Virus record (IMG/VR): IMGVR_UViG_3300028284_000011
Coordinates: 1 to 47,998 of that record
DNA length: 47,998 nt
Strand: one strand, 5' to 3'
From: a virus
The translations under genes and the position numbers were made by a program. The notes under the pieces were generated by a model, which saw nothing but the letters and a program-made list of their open reading frames with translations, searched no databases and was not told the DNA's origin. Positions 8,721 to 20,000 of this stretch are shown in pieces. Numbering within the stretch: position 1 is the stretch's first letter; the number at the start of each line of letters is the position of its first letter.

Positions 8721-11700
8721 ATGCCAGAGTTACTACATACATTCAATTCGGGGAAAATGAATAAAGACCTCGATGAAAGATTAGTGCCTAATGGACAATA
8801 TAGAGATGCGTTAAACCTAGAACTTTCTACATCAGAAGGATCTAATGTAGGTGCATTACAAACAGTGTTAGGCAATACTCTTAATTCTAATAAAAGTTTA
8901 AACCCTACTACAGGAGTTATAACGAAATGGACATCTAATTTTATATCAAACTTATCTAATCCTAAAGTAATAGGTACACACAGAGATAATATAAATGAAA
9001 AGATATATTGGTTCATCGCTTCGGATTCTATCAGTGCAATAGCTGAGTATGATCAAATAGATGACGTTATAGTGCCTATAGTGGTCGACGCTCAATCTAT
9101 TTTAAATTTTAGTACAAACTACTTAATAACTGGTATAAGTGCTTTAGAAGGCTTATTAATGTGGACTGATGATCAAACGGAACCTAAGCTAATAAATATA
9201 GAGCAGTGGAGAGAAGCATCAATAGATTTCGGTACTCATACTGTTTTCAATGGTAGAGATTTTTTGGAAAGTGATTTAACTGTAATTAAGAAGTATCCTT
9301 TAACCGCTCCAGAGTTATCATTAGCTAACACTAGAGCTGTGGATTCAAACGGTGACCCTGCTGTGGTAAGCAATGTTACTTCGGCTACTTTTACACAAGC
9401 AGATCCTGGAAATCCTGCGGAAATAATTGCAAATCCGCCAGGAACATCAAAAACACTTAATTGGTTACAAACTCCTTTACCTTTTTTTAGAGTAGGAGAT
9501 ACTTTATTGCTAACTACAAGTGGAGAAGACGATGATTCAAACCCTCAAAACTACGAAGCTAGAGTTCAAATAACTTCTATCCCAGCAGGTAACGAGCAAC
9601 CTTATGCTGTTGTAAGTGTATTATCTGTTTCTGAAAATGTACAAACAGGTGATTTACAGTGGGATACAATATTAGAAGAGGATGATCCTTTATTTGAATT
9701 TAAATTCCCTAGGTTTGCTTATAGATGGAAGTATGAAGATAATCAATATTCTTCTTACTCTCCGTTTACTTCAGTAGCTTTTTTACCTGGAGAATTCGAG
9801 TACAACCCTTTAAAAGGCTACAACTTAGGTATGAGAAACAGCCTGCGTCAGTGTCAAATATCAGAATTTATAACTTCAGATATTCCCGCAGATGTTGTTG
9901 AAGTGGATTTATTATATAAAGAATCTGGTAAGAATAGTGTATACAAGATAGATACATTTAAAAAAGATGATGAAATTTGGATTGCTGATAAATTTGATAT
10001 TGAATCAGAGATAATCAGTTCTGTTATACCAGCTAACCAGCTTATAAGACCATGGGATAACGTACCTAGAAAAGCTAAATCATTAGAAGTTAGCGGAAAT
10101 AGATTAATTTTTGGTAATTATTTACATAATTTTACATTGTTAAATAATCTAAACTTACCTATAAAGCCTTTAATAGATACTGTAATAGAGCCAAATCCTA
10201 CTTATGCTACTATACCTGGAGTTGCTCACCCTTCTATAAAATCACAAAGAACATATCAAGTAGGTGTAGTTTACCATGATAAATACGGTAGACAAACTCC
10301 GGTATTTACATCGGAATCTGCAGCTAGAAAATTACCTAAAGTAGAAGCTAATTTTTACAATAGAATATCAGCTCAGATATCAAGTTTGCCTCCTGAAGGT
10401 TTTACACATTTTTCTTTTTACGTTAAAGAAAACTCACAGCCTTATTATAACTTAGCAATGGATAGATGGTATGCTTCTGATGATCAGAATGTCTGGATAT
10501 CTTTTCCTTCAGCTGAAAGAAATAAAGTAAAAGAAGATTCTTTCTTGGAGTTAAAAAAGAGACATGACACTAATGACTTCGTTTCTGAACCAGCAAGGTA
10601 TAAAGTTATAGCTATTTCAGATGAAGCTCCTTTATTTATAAAAGAAAAAATACAGTCTTACGGCGCTTTAAGCACGAACTTCTTGGAAACAGGTTTTCCT
10701 TTAGAAGATTATTCATACGTAGATATTCCTAAAACAGCTTTTGAAGAGAGTACTATATTTGATGCATCAAAGCAATCAGATTCAATAGTAAGGATAATAG
10801 GCGGATCTAATAAGTCTAATTGGTATGATATAATATCAACTTCATTTTTAGAAACCGGAGGTGAAAGATACAGAGTAGCTATCCAAGGTAGATTTGGACC
10901 AGACATAAGCTTTACATCTACAGATGGTACGTATGAAAATAGAGTAACATCAGGGCTATCAATAGAAATGGCTGTTAAAAAAACAGAGAATAAGGCCGAA
11001 TTTGAGGGAAGGTTCTTTGTTAAGCTATATAGAGATTCTACTTTAGAAGCAAACGTATTAACTACAGCTAATGCAGATGAATACGCTATAAATACTTCTT
11101 TAAAAGTAGGTTATGTAAGCGCTGCATCTAATCTAGGTAGAAGCTGGTGGCAAAATTATGGAGCAAACTGGTTTATTGACAATGCTTACGCTATTGTTGG
11201 AGGAACAGGAGACGGTTATTCAGAAACAAATGGTACGTTTAACATAGATATATCTTTCGGAGGTATTTGGCCTGAAGGTTCTGATTTTAACGTAGGTAGA
11301 ACTGTGTACAGTGAGTATAAAGACTTTGTAGACGCAATAGAATCTACAGGTACTAGATTTAGATGGAAAGAAGATGGTCAAGAAACTGTATATGAGATAA
11401 CTTCATCTAGCAATAAAAGCAGGATACGTAATTACCGTAAAAGTTCTAGAACAGCATCATTTAACGACGGCTCTAACAAAAGAAAAAGATGGTCTATAAC
11501 TGCTAAAATAGTTTCAGATCCACCATCAAATGGTTTTTCACCTGTAGTAGGCAACGCTCAAAAAGGTTCTAGCGCTTACTCTATGGAAATATTAACGCCA
11601 TTTTATTTAGAAAAAAGCTTTACTAGCACAATACCAGGTGTATGGGAGACAGAACCTATTGAAGCTACTGAATTAGAACTTTATTATAAAGCATCTAATA

Positions 11701-13088
11701 TATTACCTATAGCTAATCATAACGATGCACACTATTTACCATGGCATAACTGTTTTTCTTTTGGTAACGGAGTTGAATCAGATCGTGTTAGAGATGATTT
11801 CAATGCACCTACAATTGGCAATGGCCCTATAGTGTCTTCTATATTAGATGAACCATACGCAGAAGAAAGAAGAAGTACTGGTTTTATATACTCAGGTATA
11901 TTTAATTCTATTTCAGGTGTAAACAACTTAAATCAATTTATTCAAGGCGAAAAAATAACATTAGACTTAAACCCTAGGTTTGGATCTATTCAGAAACTAT
12001 GGTCTAGAGACACGGACTTAATTGCTTTTTGTGAAGATAAGGTATTAACTGTACCTGCTAATAAAGATGTATTATACAGTGCGGGAGGGAATGCTTCACT
12101 TACAGCTTCCAACAGAGTATTAGGCACACCAAGATCTTATGCTGGGGAATACGGTATTAGTAAGAACCCAGAGTCTTTCGCTAATTACGGCTTCAGAGCT
12201 TATTTCACAGATAAAGCTAGAGGTTCAGTTATGAGGTTATCTAGTATGCCTGGAGGTGGAGGAGATGGTTTAACACCTATATCTTCTGTAGGAATGGACG
12301 CCTTCTTTGCGGACAACTTAGCTGTGTCTACTTCAATGGTTGGAGGTTATGATGATAACAAAAAAGCTTACAACCTGAGTATCAATGGTTTAACCAGTAC
12401 TTGGGCTAATAAATTAAAAGCTAATAAGAAAGTGAACGGAGAATGGGTTGAATACACACCTACTTCAACAGTCGCAACATTTAAAGAAGACGTTAAAGGA
12501 TGGCAAACTAGAAAGAGCTTTGATAACGTTGAAGGCTTAATATCTTTAAATAATAGGTTATATACTTTTAAAGAAGGTTTATTGTGGGAACATGGAACTG
12601 CCGATTCTATTAGAGTTAATTTTTATGGTGTTCAATATGATTCATCTATAAATTTATTAATAAATGAACAACCTAACAGTATTAAGTCTTACAATACTTT
12701 AAACTATTCAGGTACAAAGTCAAGAGAATATGTGTATAGCAATGATACTTACACAGATATTTCTATAGCAGAAGTAAAAAGTGCAGGCATAATACCTACA
12801 TCTTCTAGCTTAAGCGAAACAGGATGGTACACTAAGTATATAGAAACGGACGTGCAAAAAGGAGGAGTCGATCAATTCTTAAATAAAGAAGGTAAATGGT
12901 TTCAGTATATAAAAGGCGATGAAACTTTCTTTAATACGAATAGTGATAACAATATAGATTCAAGCGATTTTTCCGTACAAGGAATTGGTAGAGCTACATC
13001 TATAACTGGAGATTTAGAGATGACATTAAATAATGTGCATGTGTATGTAAGTCCATCATGCTTTACTGATATAAATAATTTACCATAA
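8721..13088 (+). CDS. Large tail hub / nozzle ('stabilization') protein
   Basis: 1455 residues, mostly beta-rich with many Ser/Thr/Asn. The N-terminus has the conserved pattern FNSGKMNKDLDERLVPNG followed by YRDALN and STSEGSNVGALQ. This pattern marks the protein annotated as stabilization or muzzle protein in crAss-like phages, in the role of T7 gp12 or P22 gp10. Size and position after the adaptor genes match. One exact copy of the 10-mer discussed in the findings lies at 12732-12741. Confidence 0.68.
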   Translation: MPELLHTFNSGKMNKDLDERLVPNGQYRDALNLELSTSEGSNVGALQTVLGNTLNSNKSLNPTTGVITKWTSNFISNLSNPKVIGTHRDNINEKIYWFIASDSISAIAEYDQIDDVIVPIVVDAQSILNFSTNYLITGISALEGLLMWTDDQTEPKLINIEQWREASIDFGTHTVFNGRDFLESDLTVIKKYPLTAPELSLANTRAVDSNGDPAVVSNVTSATFTQADPGNPAEIIANPPGTSKTLNWLQTPLPFFRVGDTLLLTTSGEDDDSNPQNYEARVQITSIPAGNEQPYAVVSVLSVSENVQTGDLQWDTILEEDDPLFEFKFPRFAYRWKYEDNQYSSYSPFTSVAFLPGEFEYNPLKGYNLGMRNSLRQCQISEFITSDIPADVVEVDLLYKESGKNSVYKIDTFKKDDEIWIADKFDIESEIISSVIPANQLIRPWDNVPRKAKSLEVSGNRLIFGNYLHNFTLLNNLNLPIKPLIDTVIEPNPTYATIPGVAHPSIKSQRTYQVGVVYHDKYGRQTPVFTSESAARKLPKVEANFYNRISAQISSLPPEGFTHFSFYVKENSQPYYNLAMDRWYASDDQNVWISFPSAERNKVKEDSFLELKKRHDTNDFVSEPARYKVIAISDEAPLFIKEKIQSYGALSTNFLETGFPLEDYSYVDIPKTAFEESTIFDASKQSDSIVRIIGGSNKSNWYDIISTSFLETGGERYRVAIQGRFGPDISFTSTDGTYENRVTSGLSIEMAVKKTENKAEFEGRFFVKLYRDSTLEANVLTTANADEYAINTSLKVGYVSAASNLGRSWWQNYGANWFIDNAYAIVGGTGDGYSETNGTFNIDISFGGIWPEGSDFNVGRTVYSEYKDFVDAIESTGTRFRWKEDGQETVYEITSSSNKSRIRNYRKSSRTASFNDGSNKRKRWSITAKIVSDPPSNGFSPVVGNAQKGSSAYSMEILTPFYLEKSFTSTIPGVWETEPIEATELELYYKASNILPIANHNDAHYLPWHNCFSFGNGVESDRVRDDFNAPTIGNGPIVSSILDEPYAEERRSTGFIYSGIFNSISGVNNLNQFIQGEKITLDLNPRFGSIQKLWSRDTDLIAFCEDKVLTVPANKDVLYSAGGNASLTASNRVLGTPRSYAGEYGISKNPESFANYGFRAYFTDKARGSVMRLSSMPGGGGDGLTPISSVGMDAFFADNLAVSTSMVGGYDDNKKAYNLSINGLTSTWANKLKANKKVNGEWVEYTPTSTVATFKEDVKGWQTRKSFDNVEGLISLNNRLYTFKEGLLWEHGTADSIRVNFYGVQYDSSINLLINEQPNSIKSYNTLNYSGTKSREYVYSNDTYTDISIAEVKSAGIIPTSSSLSETGWYTKYIETDVQKGGVDQFLNKEGKWFQYIKGDETFFNTNSDNNIDSSDFSVQGIGRATSITGDLEMTLNNVHVYVSPSCFTDINNLP

Positions 13089-13089
13089 T

Positions 13090-14646
13090 ATGCCTACTAC
13101 TATAAATAATTTTACTGTAACAGACGTTAATCATTTGGTTGCGTCTGGTACGGATATACCTAATGCAGTTATAACTATAGCGCCTGTGAAAGGTTATTTT
13201 GTAACAGCTTCTGATTTTTCATTATCAACGCCTACTCCAGCAGAAGTGTCTGGAGCAACTTTTGTTCAAGATGGCCTTAATGTAATAATGACAGTTACAT
13301 TTGTACCTGGATCAGGACCTTCGAGCAATCTAGAAGTACCTATATGTATAAATGGAGCATCTGTTTTGATACCTATAACGCTTAACGGTGTATATAATTC
13401 TACGGTATCAAACGCTACACCTACAGGTAATGGCACTTATACTGCTAGTGGTGATTTTAATAACACAACAACTGTTTTGACAAAAACATTTACTGCAGAT
13501 ACCGGTAAGTATTTTTACTCTTTACCCACCGCTACATTGGCTACAGGTAATGCTAATAGTTATAATATATCAAACGCAACAACATCCGATGCTCATTCTA
13601 ATGTGGTTTCTTCAACATTTACAATAGATTATACATTTCCTAGCTCAAACGTTTCAGGAGATGTTATAAATTTTGTAGCAGAAGCTATAGAAATATATGT
13701 ACCTACGGTGCTTGTTAATTCTTACAGTATTAATTCTTCAGCATTACCTATAGGAGGTGAAAGCAGAGTTATAACGCTCACTGGTAACTCAGGAGCTAAT
13801 TATACTTTAGATGTACAAAATTCAGGATCAACTGTAATACTAAACACTTCAGGAGTAATACCTGCTAGTGGTGCTGTAGATATAACTATAGTGTTTCCTT
13901 CCTCCGTGGCTTCTGAAACATATACTATTACACTTAGTGGTGATTTAAACTCAAGCACTATATGTAGCTCGGGTTGTTCTTTAACCCCTAGTTTTACTAT
14001 AAGCCAATTAGCTAATGTAGATCTATCGTTTAATCTAACTTCTACAGATTCAGAAGTAACAGTTAGTGCAACTGAAGTAATTAGCATGGTGCCTAATTCT
14101 AATCTTAATTCTCAAGTGCATTATGTAACACTGTCAGCAACTGTTCCAGAAGGCGAAGAAATTACTTTAACTTCTATTCCTGAAATAACAGATTTCACAC
14201 CAGCTAGCGCTCAAGACGGAAGCACCAACGGAGGTACATATTACACTGTATCATCTTTCTTTGCTGCTTTAAATAATGAATCTGAACAATTAACGATAAG
14301 CTTTACTGTAACGGTAAACAACAGCGGATCTAGCGATGTATCTAACACTTTAGATCTTGATAACTTTATAACAGTAGAAACAATTCCTGTAATAACAGCT
14401 ACAGGTATTAGTAATACTAGTGCGGCAGATGCAACAGCAGCTTGTGCATTGAGTAATACTAATCACGAAGTGTTCTTTACACATTCTACTTTTGGTGTTG
14501 GCAAGGTAGCTTATACTACAGCTGCTTTAGATACTATCTTTAATGGTAACAACCTTTATTACAAGTTTGATGTAAACGGCGGATCTGCTGCTTTAGTTGG
14601 TACTGATGGAGTGATAGGTGATCCTGCTACTCTTTGTGGAATATAA
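13090..14646 (+). CDS. Beta-rich protein with Ig-like repeats, virion-associated
   Basis: 518 residues, almost entirely short beta strands rich in Ser, Thr, Val and Asn, with few charges. At least three Ig- or BACON-like repeats can be seen, for example VITLTGNSGANYTLDV and a related strand pattern around 100-180 and 330-430. Such domains on phage particles usually bind carbohydrate or the cell surface. It starts one base after the tail-hub stop, so it is probably part of the tail or a surface decoration. The exact family was not identified. Confidence 0.55.
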   Translation: MPTTINNFTVTDVNHLVASGTDIPNAVITIAPVKGYFVTASDFSLSTPTPAEVSGATFVQDGLNVIMTVTFVPGSGPSSNLEVPICINGASVLIPITLNGVYNSTVSNATPTGNGTYTASGDFNNTTTVLTKTFTADTGKYFYSLPTATLATGNANSYNISNATTSDAHSNVVSSTFTIDYTFPSSNVSGDVINFVAEAIEIYVPTVLVNSYSINSSALPIGGESRVITLTGNSGANYTLDVQNSGSTVILNTSGVIPASGAVDITIVFPSSVASETYTITLSGDLNSSTICSSGCSLTPSFTISQLANVDLSFNLTSTDSEVTVSATEVISMVPNSNLNSQVHYVTLSATVPEGEEITLTSIPEITDFTPASAQDGSTNGGTYYTVSSFFAALNNESEQLTISFTVTVNNSGSSDVSNTLDLDNFITVETIPVITATGISNTSAADATAACALSNTNHEVFFTHSTFGVGKVAYTTAALDTIFNGNNLYYKFDVNGGSAALVGTDGVIGDPATLCGI

Positions 14647-14660
14647 AATAAATAATATAT

Positions 14661-14987
14661 ATGGATTCTATAACATTAAACTTTAATAACGACTTAAATA
14701 CCTCTGTACAGGTTGGAGACATTGCTTATTATACTAATGACGCTAAAGGAACCGTTCTAGTAAAAATGGGGGCGATAACAAGCATTACAAGTAGCAGTAT
14801 TACATGTCAAATATCTGGAAACACTGTGAGACCTACTAATGATAGTTTTATATTGTTTACTAAAGATAACAAAGCTAATTTAACTTCGCTGGTTGGATAC
14901 TTCGCTGAGGTACAATTTAGAAACGACTCTCAAGACTACGCAGAGTTGTTTTCTGTTGGGTCTGAGGTATTTGAGAGCAGTAAATAA
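14661..14987 (+). CDS. Small hypothetical virion-module protein
   Basis: 108 residues, beta-rich, no signal peptide or membrane segment. Opening strands (SITLNFNNDLNTSVQVGDIAY) resemble a small capping or barrel domain. It is encoded between the Ig-like protein and the first internal virion protein. Function not recognised. Confidence 0.5.
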   Translation: MDSITLNFNNDLNTSVQVGDIAYYTNDAKGTVLVKMGAITSITSSSITCQISGNTVRPTNDSFILFTKDNKANLTSLVGYFAEVQFRNDSQDYAELFSVGSEVFESSK

Positions 14988-15018
14988 TACGTAATAATAA
15001 TTTATAAAACTTAATCAA

Positions 15019-15663
15019 ATGATAGGACAAGCAATAGGTGCTATTGGCGGGATTGCTTCTGGATTGATAGGATCAGGAAGAAGACGTAAAGAACAACAAG
15101 AAGCTCAAGCCGATTACAATAAAAGAAAATTAGAGTATGAAAACTTAGACACTTCTAACGTGTATAAGAACATGGAGAATACCATGGAAGACCTTACTGT
15201 TAATACGCAGGCTGCTGAGTTTCAAGCTGAGCAACAACAGCAAGGTATGGCTAATATAATGGGTTCAATGCAGCAATCTGCAGGCGGCTCTGGAATTGCA
15301 GCTTTAGCTCAATCAATGGCTAATCAACAAAACCAAAACTTACAACAAGCGTCTAGCAGCATAGCTCAACAAGAGCAAGCTAATAACAGAGCTGAAAGAC
15401 AAGAAGCTGGTAGACTAAACCTATACGAGAAAAAAGGAGAACTAATTTCTAGAGACGCTCAGCAAGAAAAGACAGAAACCCTCATGGGTATGGCTCAAGG
15501 TAGACTTTCTGCAGCAAACGAAGCTCAAGCTGCAGCAACATCTTCTATAGTAGGAGGCGTTACCGGTATAGCTGGTGGAGTATTAGGCTCAATGGGTGAA
15601 GGCAAGTTAGGTAAAGGAACTGGATTTGGCGATTGGTTAGCACAGGCCGAGGGTAATTTATAA
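15019..15663 (+). CDS. Internal virion / DNA-ejection protein (small)
   Basis: 214 residues. A Gly/Ala/Ile-rich amphipathic N-terminus (IGQAIGAIGGIASGLIGSG) is followed by basic RRRKE, a long Gln/Ala-rich helix (about 30-160) and a second Gly-rich hydrophobic segment (about 175-195). This layout matches ejection proteins of the P22 gp7 / T7 gp14 kind, which leave the virion and enter the cell envelope. It is the first of three consecutive genes of this type. Confidence 0.6.
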   Translation: MIGQAIGAIGGIASGLIGSGRRRKEQQEAQADYNKRKLEYENLDTSNVYKNMENTMEDLTVNTQAAEFQAEQQQQGMANIMGSMQQSAGGSGIAALAQSMANQQNQNLQQASSSIAQQEQANNRAERQEAGRLNLYEKKGELISRDAQQEKTETLMGMAQGRLSAANEAQAAATSSIVGGVTGIAGGVLGSMGEGKLGKGTGFGDWLAQAEGNL

Positions 15664-15677
15664 AATAAAATAAAATT

Positions 15678-17048
15678 ATGAATATAAATTTAGTAAAAGG
15701 CGAGGCGGCTGTACGTAAAAGTGCTCAACCAACTTGGGGAGTTACCGTGGACAAGGTAGCTCAAGGCTTACAAGCTGAATCAGCAAGAGTTATTGCTGAA
15801 GATAAAGCTAATAAAAAAGCTGTTAGAAGCAGAGTAGCTGGCTACATTAATAACCTAAATTCAAATTTAGATTTAACGGAGCTAACACCTGAGCAAACCT
15901 CTTCTGTTACTAACTTCTTACACGCTCAAAAGCTAGAGTACGCTAACGCAGCTAGTGCTATTGCTAAGATAGAAGATGCTTCTTCTCCTGAGTATATGGA
16001 GTTAAAAGATAAAATGGCCAACGTAAACAATTCTTTTAAGAATTTAGCAGGTCAACTAGATCAATATAAAAAAGATAGAATAGAGTATCTTAAAAACCAA
16101 GATGAAGGCAGGATATCAGAAGGTAATCCTATAAGTCATTTAAATAAATCTGCAGACATATATACTAACGCTGGCCAGATGAATATAGGAGCGGGAGGTA
16201 ATCTTTCTTTCTGGGATGAGCAAGCAGGTGATTACTCTAATTACGGATCAATACAAAAACCTTTCTTAAAAGATTACAAAGCAGGGGATGCTTTAATGAA
16301 ACTTAATGAAAGTGTTTTTAATTCTGGGCATGCTTTAACTGGAGCTAGAGAGGGTATGACTAGAAACAGACTTAAGAGCTTAATAAATCAAGGAGGTAGA
16401 GATACACTTTTATCTTTAGCTACTGATGATTTAATTGTCGACGGAGGTTTAAACATACAAGATGCTAGTTTATTCAATCCTGAAAATGAAGAACAACTTA
16501 AACAAGTTGTAATGGATTCTTACATGCAATCATTAATAGACGTTTCAAAACAAGGCGCTGCCGCTAAAAGACCTAAGACATCAATTAAGAAATCTGGCTA
16601 CGGAGGATCTTTAAGAGATGAAATAAATACAGCTGCTCCATCAATAGAGAAGGCTCAGAACATAGCTAACGCTGTAGTATCTAAAGGTTTTATTGAGCCG
16701 CGAGAATTAGTTAGACAAATTAGAACATTAAACTCAGGTTCAAAAGCTGAATTTGCAACACACGACGAACACTACTCAAGTTACATAAAGCACTACGATT
16801 TAGATGAAGATGAAGATTCATTAGCTAAGTTTCATAAAGAATACGGGAATTACCCATTTTATGAAGGTGAAGCTGAAACAACAGCTGGTATCGATATAAA
16901 TTTAGAAAATCCTCAAGCAGTATATGAGTTTATAATACAAAATAGCGGATTAAGCTCTAAGGCTCAAGGCCACTTCATAAACGAAGGAAGAAGAACAAAA
17001 AATAACCAACAAACCTCTTCAGGGGGCAGCATGTCTAAATATAATTAA
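15678..17048 (+). CDS. Internal virion protein
   Basis: 456 residues, soluble, mainly helical, with no membrane segment. The N-terminal half is Ala/Lys/Asp-rich helix and the C-terminus is a low-complexity tail (NNQQTSSGGSMSKYN). It lies 14 bases after the small ejection protein and 11 before the 2170-residue protein, a cluster typical of ejection or cargo proteins. No catalytic motif was recognised. Confidence 0.5.
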   Translation: MNINLVKGEAAVRKSAQPTWGVTVDKVAQGLQAESARVIAEDKANKKAVRSRVAGYINNLNSNLDLTELTPEQTSSVTNFLHAQKLEYANAASAIAKIEDASSPEYMELKDKMANVNNSFKNLAGQLDQYKKDRIEYLKNQDEGRISEGNPISHLNKSADIYTNAGQMNIGAGGNLSFWDEQAGDYSNYGSIQKPFLKDYKAGDALMKLNESVFNSGHALTGAREGMTRNRLKSLINQGGRDTLLSLATDDLIVDGGLNIQDASLFNPENEEQLKQVVMDSYMQSLIDVSKQGAAAKRPKTSIKKSGYGGSLRDEINTAAPSIEKAQNIANAVVSKGFIEPRELVRQIRTLNSGSKAEFATHDEHYSSYIKHYDLDEDEDSLAKFHKEYGNYPFYEGEAETTAGIDINLENPQAVYEFIIQNSGLSSKAQGHFINEGRRTKNNQQTSSGGSMSKYN

Positions 17049-17059
17049 TAATATACAAT

Positions 17060-20000
17060 ATGAACGAAGAAGCATTAAACGACTCGTTTAACCTATTTAC
17101 TAGCAATGGTTATAATGGTGATTTAGAAAGCTATAAAGAATTAATTAGCTCTAATTCAGAAGCACTTAAAGACTCATACGGTTTATTTAAAAATAACGGA
17201 TACAATAAAAGCATAGATGATTTTTCATCTTTAGTGGGAGTTACACCAGCAAAGACAAACGACTCTGCAGCTGCGGATCCAAATGTGGGGTCAGAAAAAA
17301 GTACGGGATCCAAATCGGCGAATGGTTCTTCGGAGCCAAGAGATGCAAGTGATTTTAGTAGTACTCAGGAAAAAAATATATGGCTAGAAGATTATTTTGG
17401 CAAAAATGAGCTAACCGATTTTATAGGAGATTTATACAGAGCTTTTGATCAAGGAACTGAAGCTGGAGCTTCTGTGGATGCAGCTTTTGATATATATAAA
17501 GGCAAAGACGCTACAGATGAAGAGGTAAAGAATTTTTTACAAAAGACTAGAAACATAGAAGAAAAAGGGCAAACAGACGAAATGATAGCTCTATCTGAAA
17601 AACAAGCTCAATTAAAAAAAGAAGGATACAATGGAGTTAGTGCTTTTTTCTTAAGCTGGTGGGACAACCCTACAGCTATGTTGCAATATACTGTTAGCTC
17701 TATGAGTCAAATGGGTAGAGCTCTAGAAAGCGAAGAGGTATTAGGTGCAGCTGCTGCAAGTGCAGGAGCAGGTGCTGTTGGAGGAGGAGGTACAGGAGCG
17801 TTGTTTGCAGGAATAGGTGCTGTTCCAGGCGCTATAATAGGATCAGGATCAGGTTTTTTTGGAGGCTTATCAGGAGCTATGGAAACAGCGATGACTACTG
17901 CATCGTTATTGCAAGAAGAAGCTGTTAAAGATGGTTTAAACTGGGCTGAGATGTCTGACGAGCAAAGGTTTAACTATGTAAGAAATGTACAAAATGACAC
18001 AAAACGATTTGACAATATAAAGAGCAACGCTTTAGCTAGAGGTGTAACTATTGGTGCAATAGATGGTATTGTAGGTGGTTTGACAGGAGGTGTTGGAGGT
18101 GTAGTTGAAAAAGCTGTATCAACAGGAGCTAGAAGCGCTTTAACCGGCGTTGCTAAAACTGCAGCAGCTGCCGCTGTAGAAACAGTAGGTGGAATTGCAG
18201 GAGAATTTGCTGGACAAAAAGCTGCGGGTCAAGATTATAATTTAGAAGAAGCTCTTATTGAAGGTTTTGCTGATAAAACTTTTACAAGTGTTAGTTTAGC
18301 TAAATCATTAGCAAAAGGAAATCCTAAGTATTCTTTAAACGGTCAAAAGATGAACGGTAAAGAAATGTCCGATGCCCTTAAGATTATGTCAGATGAAGCT
18401 TACGTCAAAGCCGATATTAAAATAGATAATTCACCAGCGGTACAAAAGCTAGTGGACAATAGGAGAATGAATATTTCTGCTGATCAAAGAGTGGATAGCA
18501 GGATTAATGACGTTGCAGACAGAGCTCAAGCTATAAAGCTAACGAAAGAGCTTGAGGTATTAAAAGGTAATAAAGAAGGTAATAAAACCAAAATAAAGCA
18601 AACAGAAGATTTATTAAACAACATATCTGAAAAATACAAGGATTCTGAAGTTGATGCTACTATAGAGCAAAGACAAAAATCTATAGCAGGAGCAGTTGAT
18701 AATAAATTTGAAAAAAGCTTTAACAAGTTTACAGAAGCTGCTACAGAAGCTGCAGAGAAGCTTGACTTTAAAGATGGTCCTCAAGTATTTGATGCTACAA
18801 CAGATTATGTATCAGAAATTTCTAAAGTTATGGGTATATCTTTAGAAGATGCTGCAAAGATTTCAAAAGATACAGATGGAGCATTCTTAGGTAAAGGTGT
18901 TATGCTTATAGACAAACAAAGAGCTAAAGAAGTAGGAGCGGTATCTGTTGGTACTCATGAATTACTGCATCCTATACTGAATGCTTTAGTAGGAGGAGCT
19001 AAGACCCAAGGTCAATTTGTGCAGGATTTTAAAAAGTCTATGACAAAATCGCAGATAAGCTACGTTGAAAAAGCTCTTAAAGCAAACGTGGACCCAGAAA
19101 ACTGGAATACTGAGTACATTAACTACTTCTCCGATGGTATATTAAAAAACGAAATAACATACGATAAGACCCTTTTTGAAAAATTAGGAGATGTTATAGT
19201 TAAGTTATTTAAAGGTCAAGGATTTGATAATATTTCTTTTGATAACGGTAAAGATGTATACAATTTCTTAAAGGAATACAATACTAGTATTAAAGAATCT
19301 GGATCAGTAAGTGATAAAGCTATATCAGCTATCAAAAAAGCAGAGGTTAAGAAAAAAACTAAAGTATCTGAAGTTGGTTTAGTTGGAAATATCCAAGCGT
19401 CTAAACAATTAACACCTGAAGCAACTGAAACTGTTTCTAATCAAATAATGAAGATAAAGTCTATAGCTGCGGAAAACGAGGCTTTAGCTAAAAAATACGG
19501 AAAAGAACCTATAAAATCACCTGTTCAATCTAGAATAGAAGGCAAAGTCCTAGCGGCAATAAAACCTGTAGTAGATAGAATTGTAACCAATAGAACAAAA
19601 GCTTTATATGACCCTATTGCAGCAGATGCTAAAAAGTTAGTTACACGAGAAGAATTCATGCAGTCAATGAGAATTGATATTGAAACCATGACTCTAAACG
19701 AGTATGATAAAACTAAACAAGAGTTAGAAAAGTTTATTGTAAGTAGATCATATTTAAGAGCAAACAACTTAGCTAAAAGGCTAGGTATTGAATCTCAAGA
19801 AGAAGGTGGTATAAAGTCAGACGTTGATTCCGCTAAAAATATAACAGCTACAAAAGACGAGCAATCTATAGATAGAAGTGGTAATGTAGAAAGAGGGCAA
19901 GCAACTTTTGACCAGTTAGAAGTAGTGGATGATTCTTTGATTGATGGTTTAACGGCTGAGATCAATGCTGAATTTAGAATGAGAGCCCGAAAAGGTACAT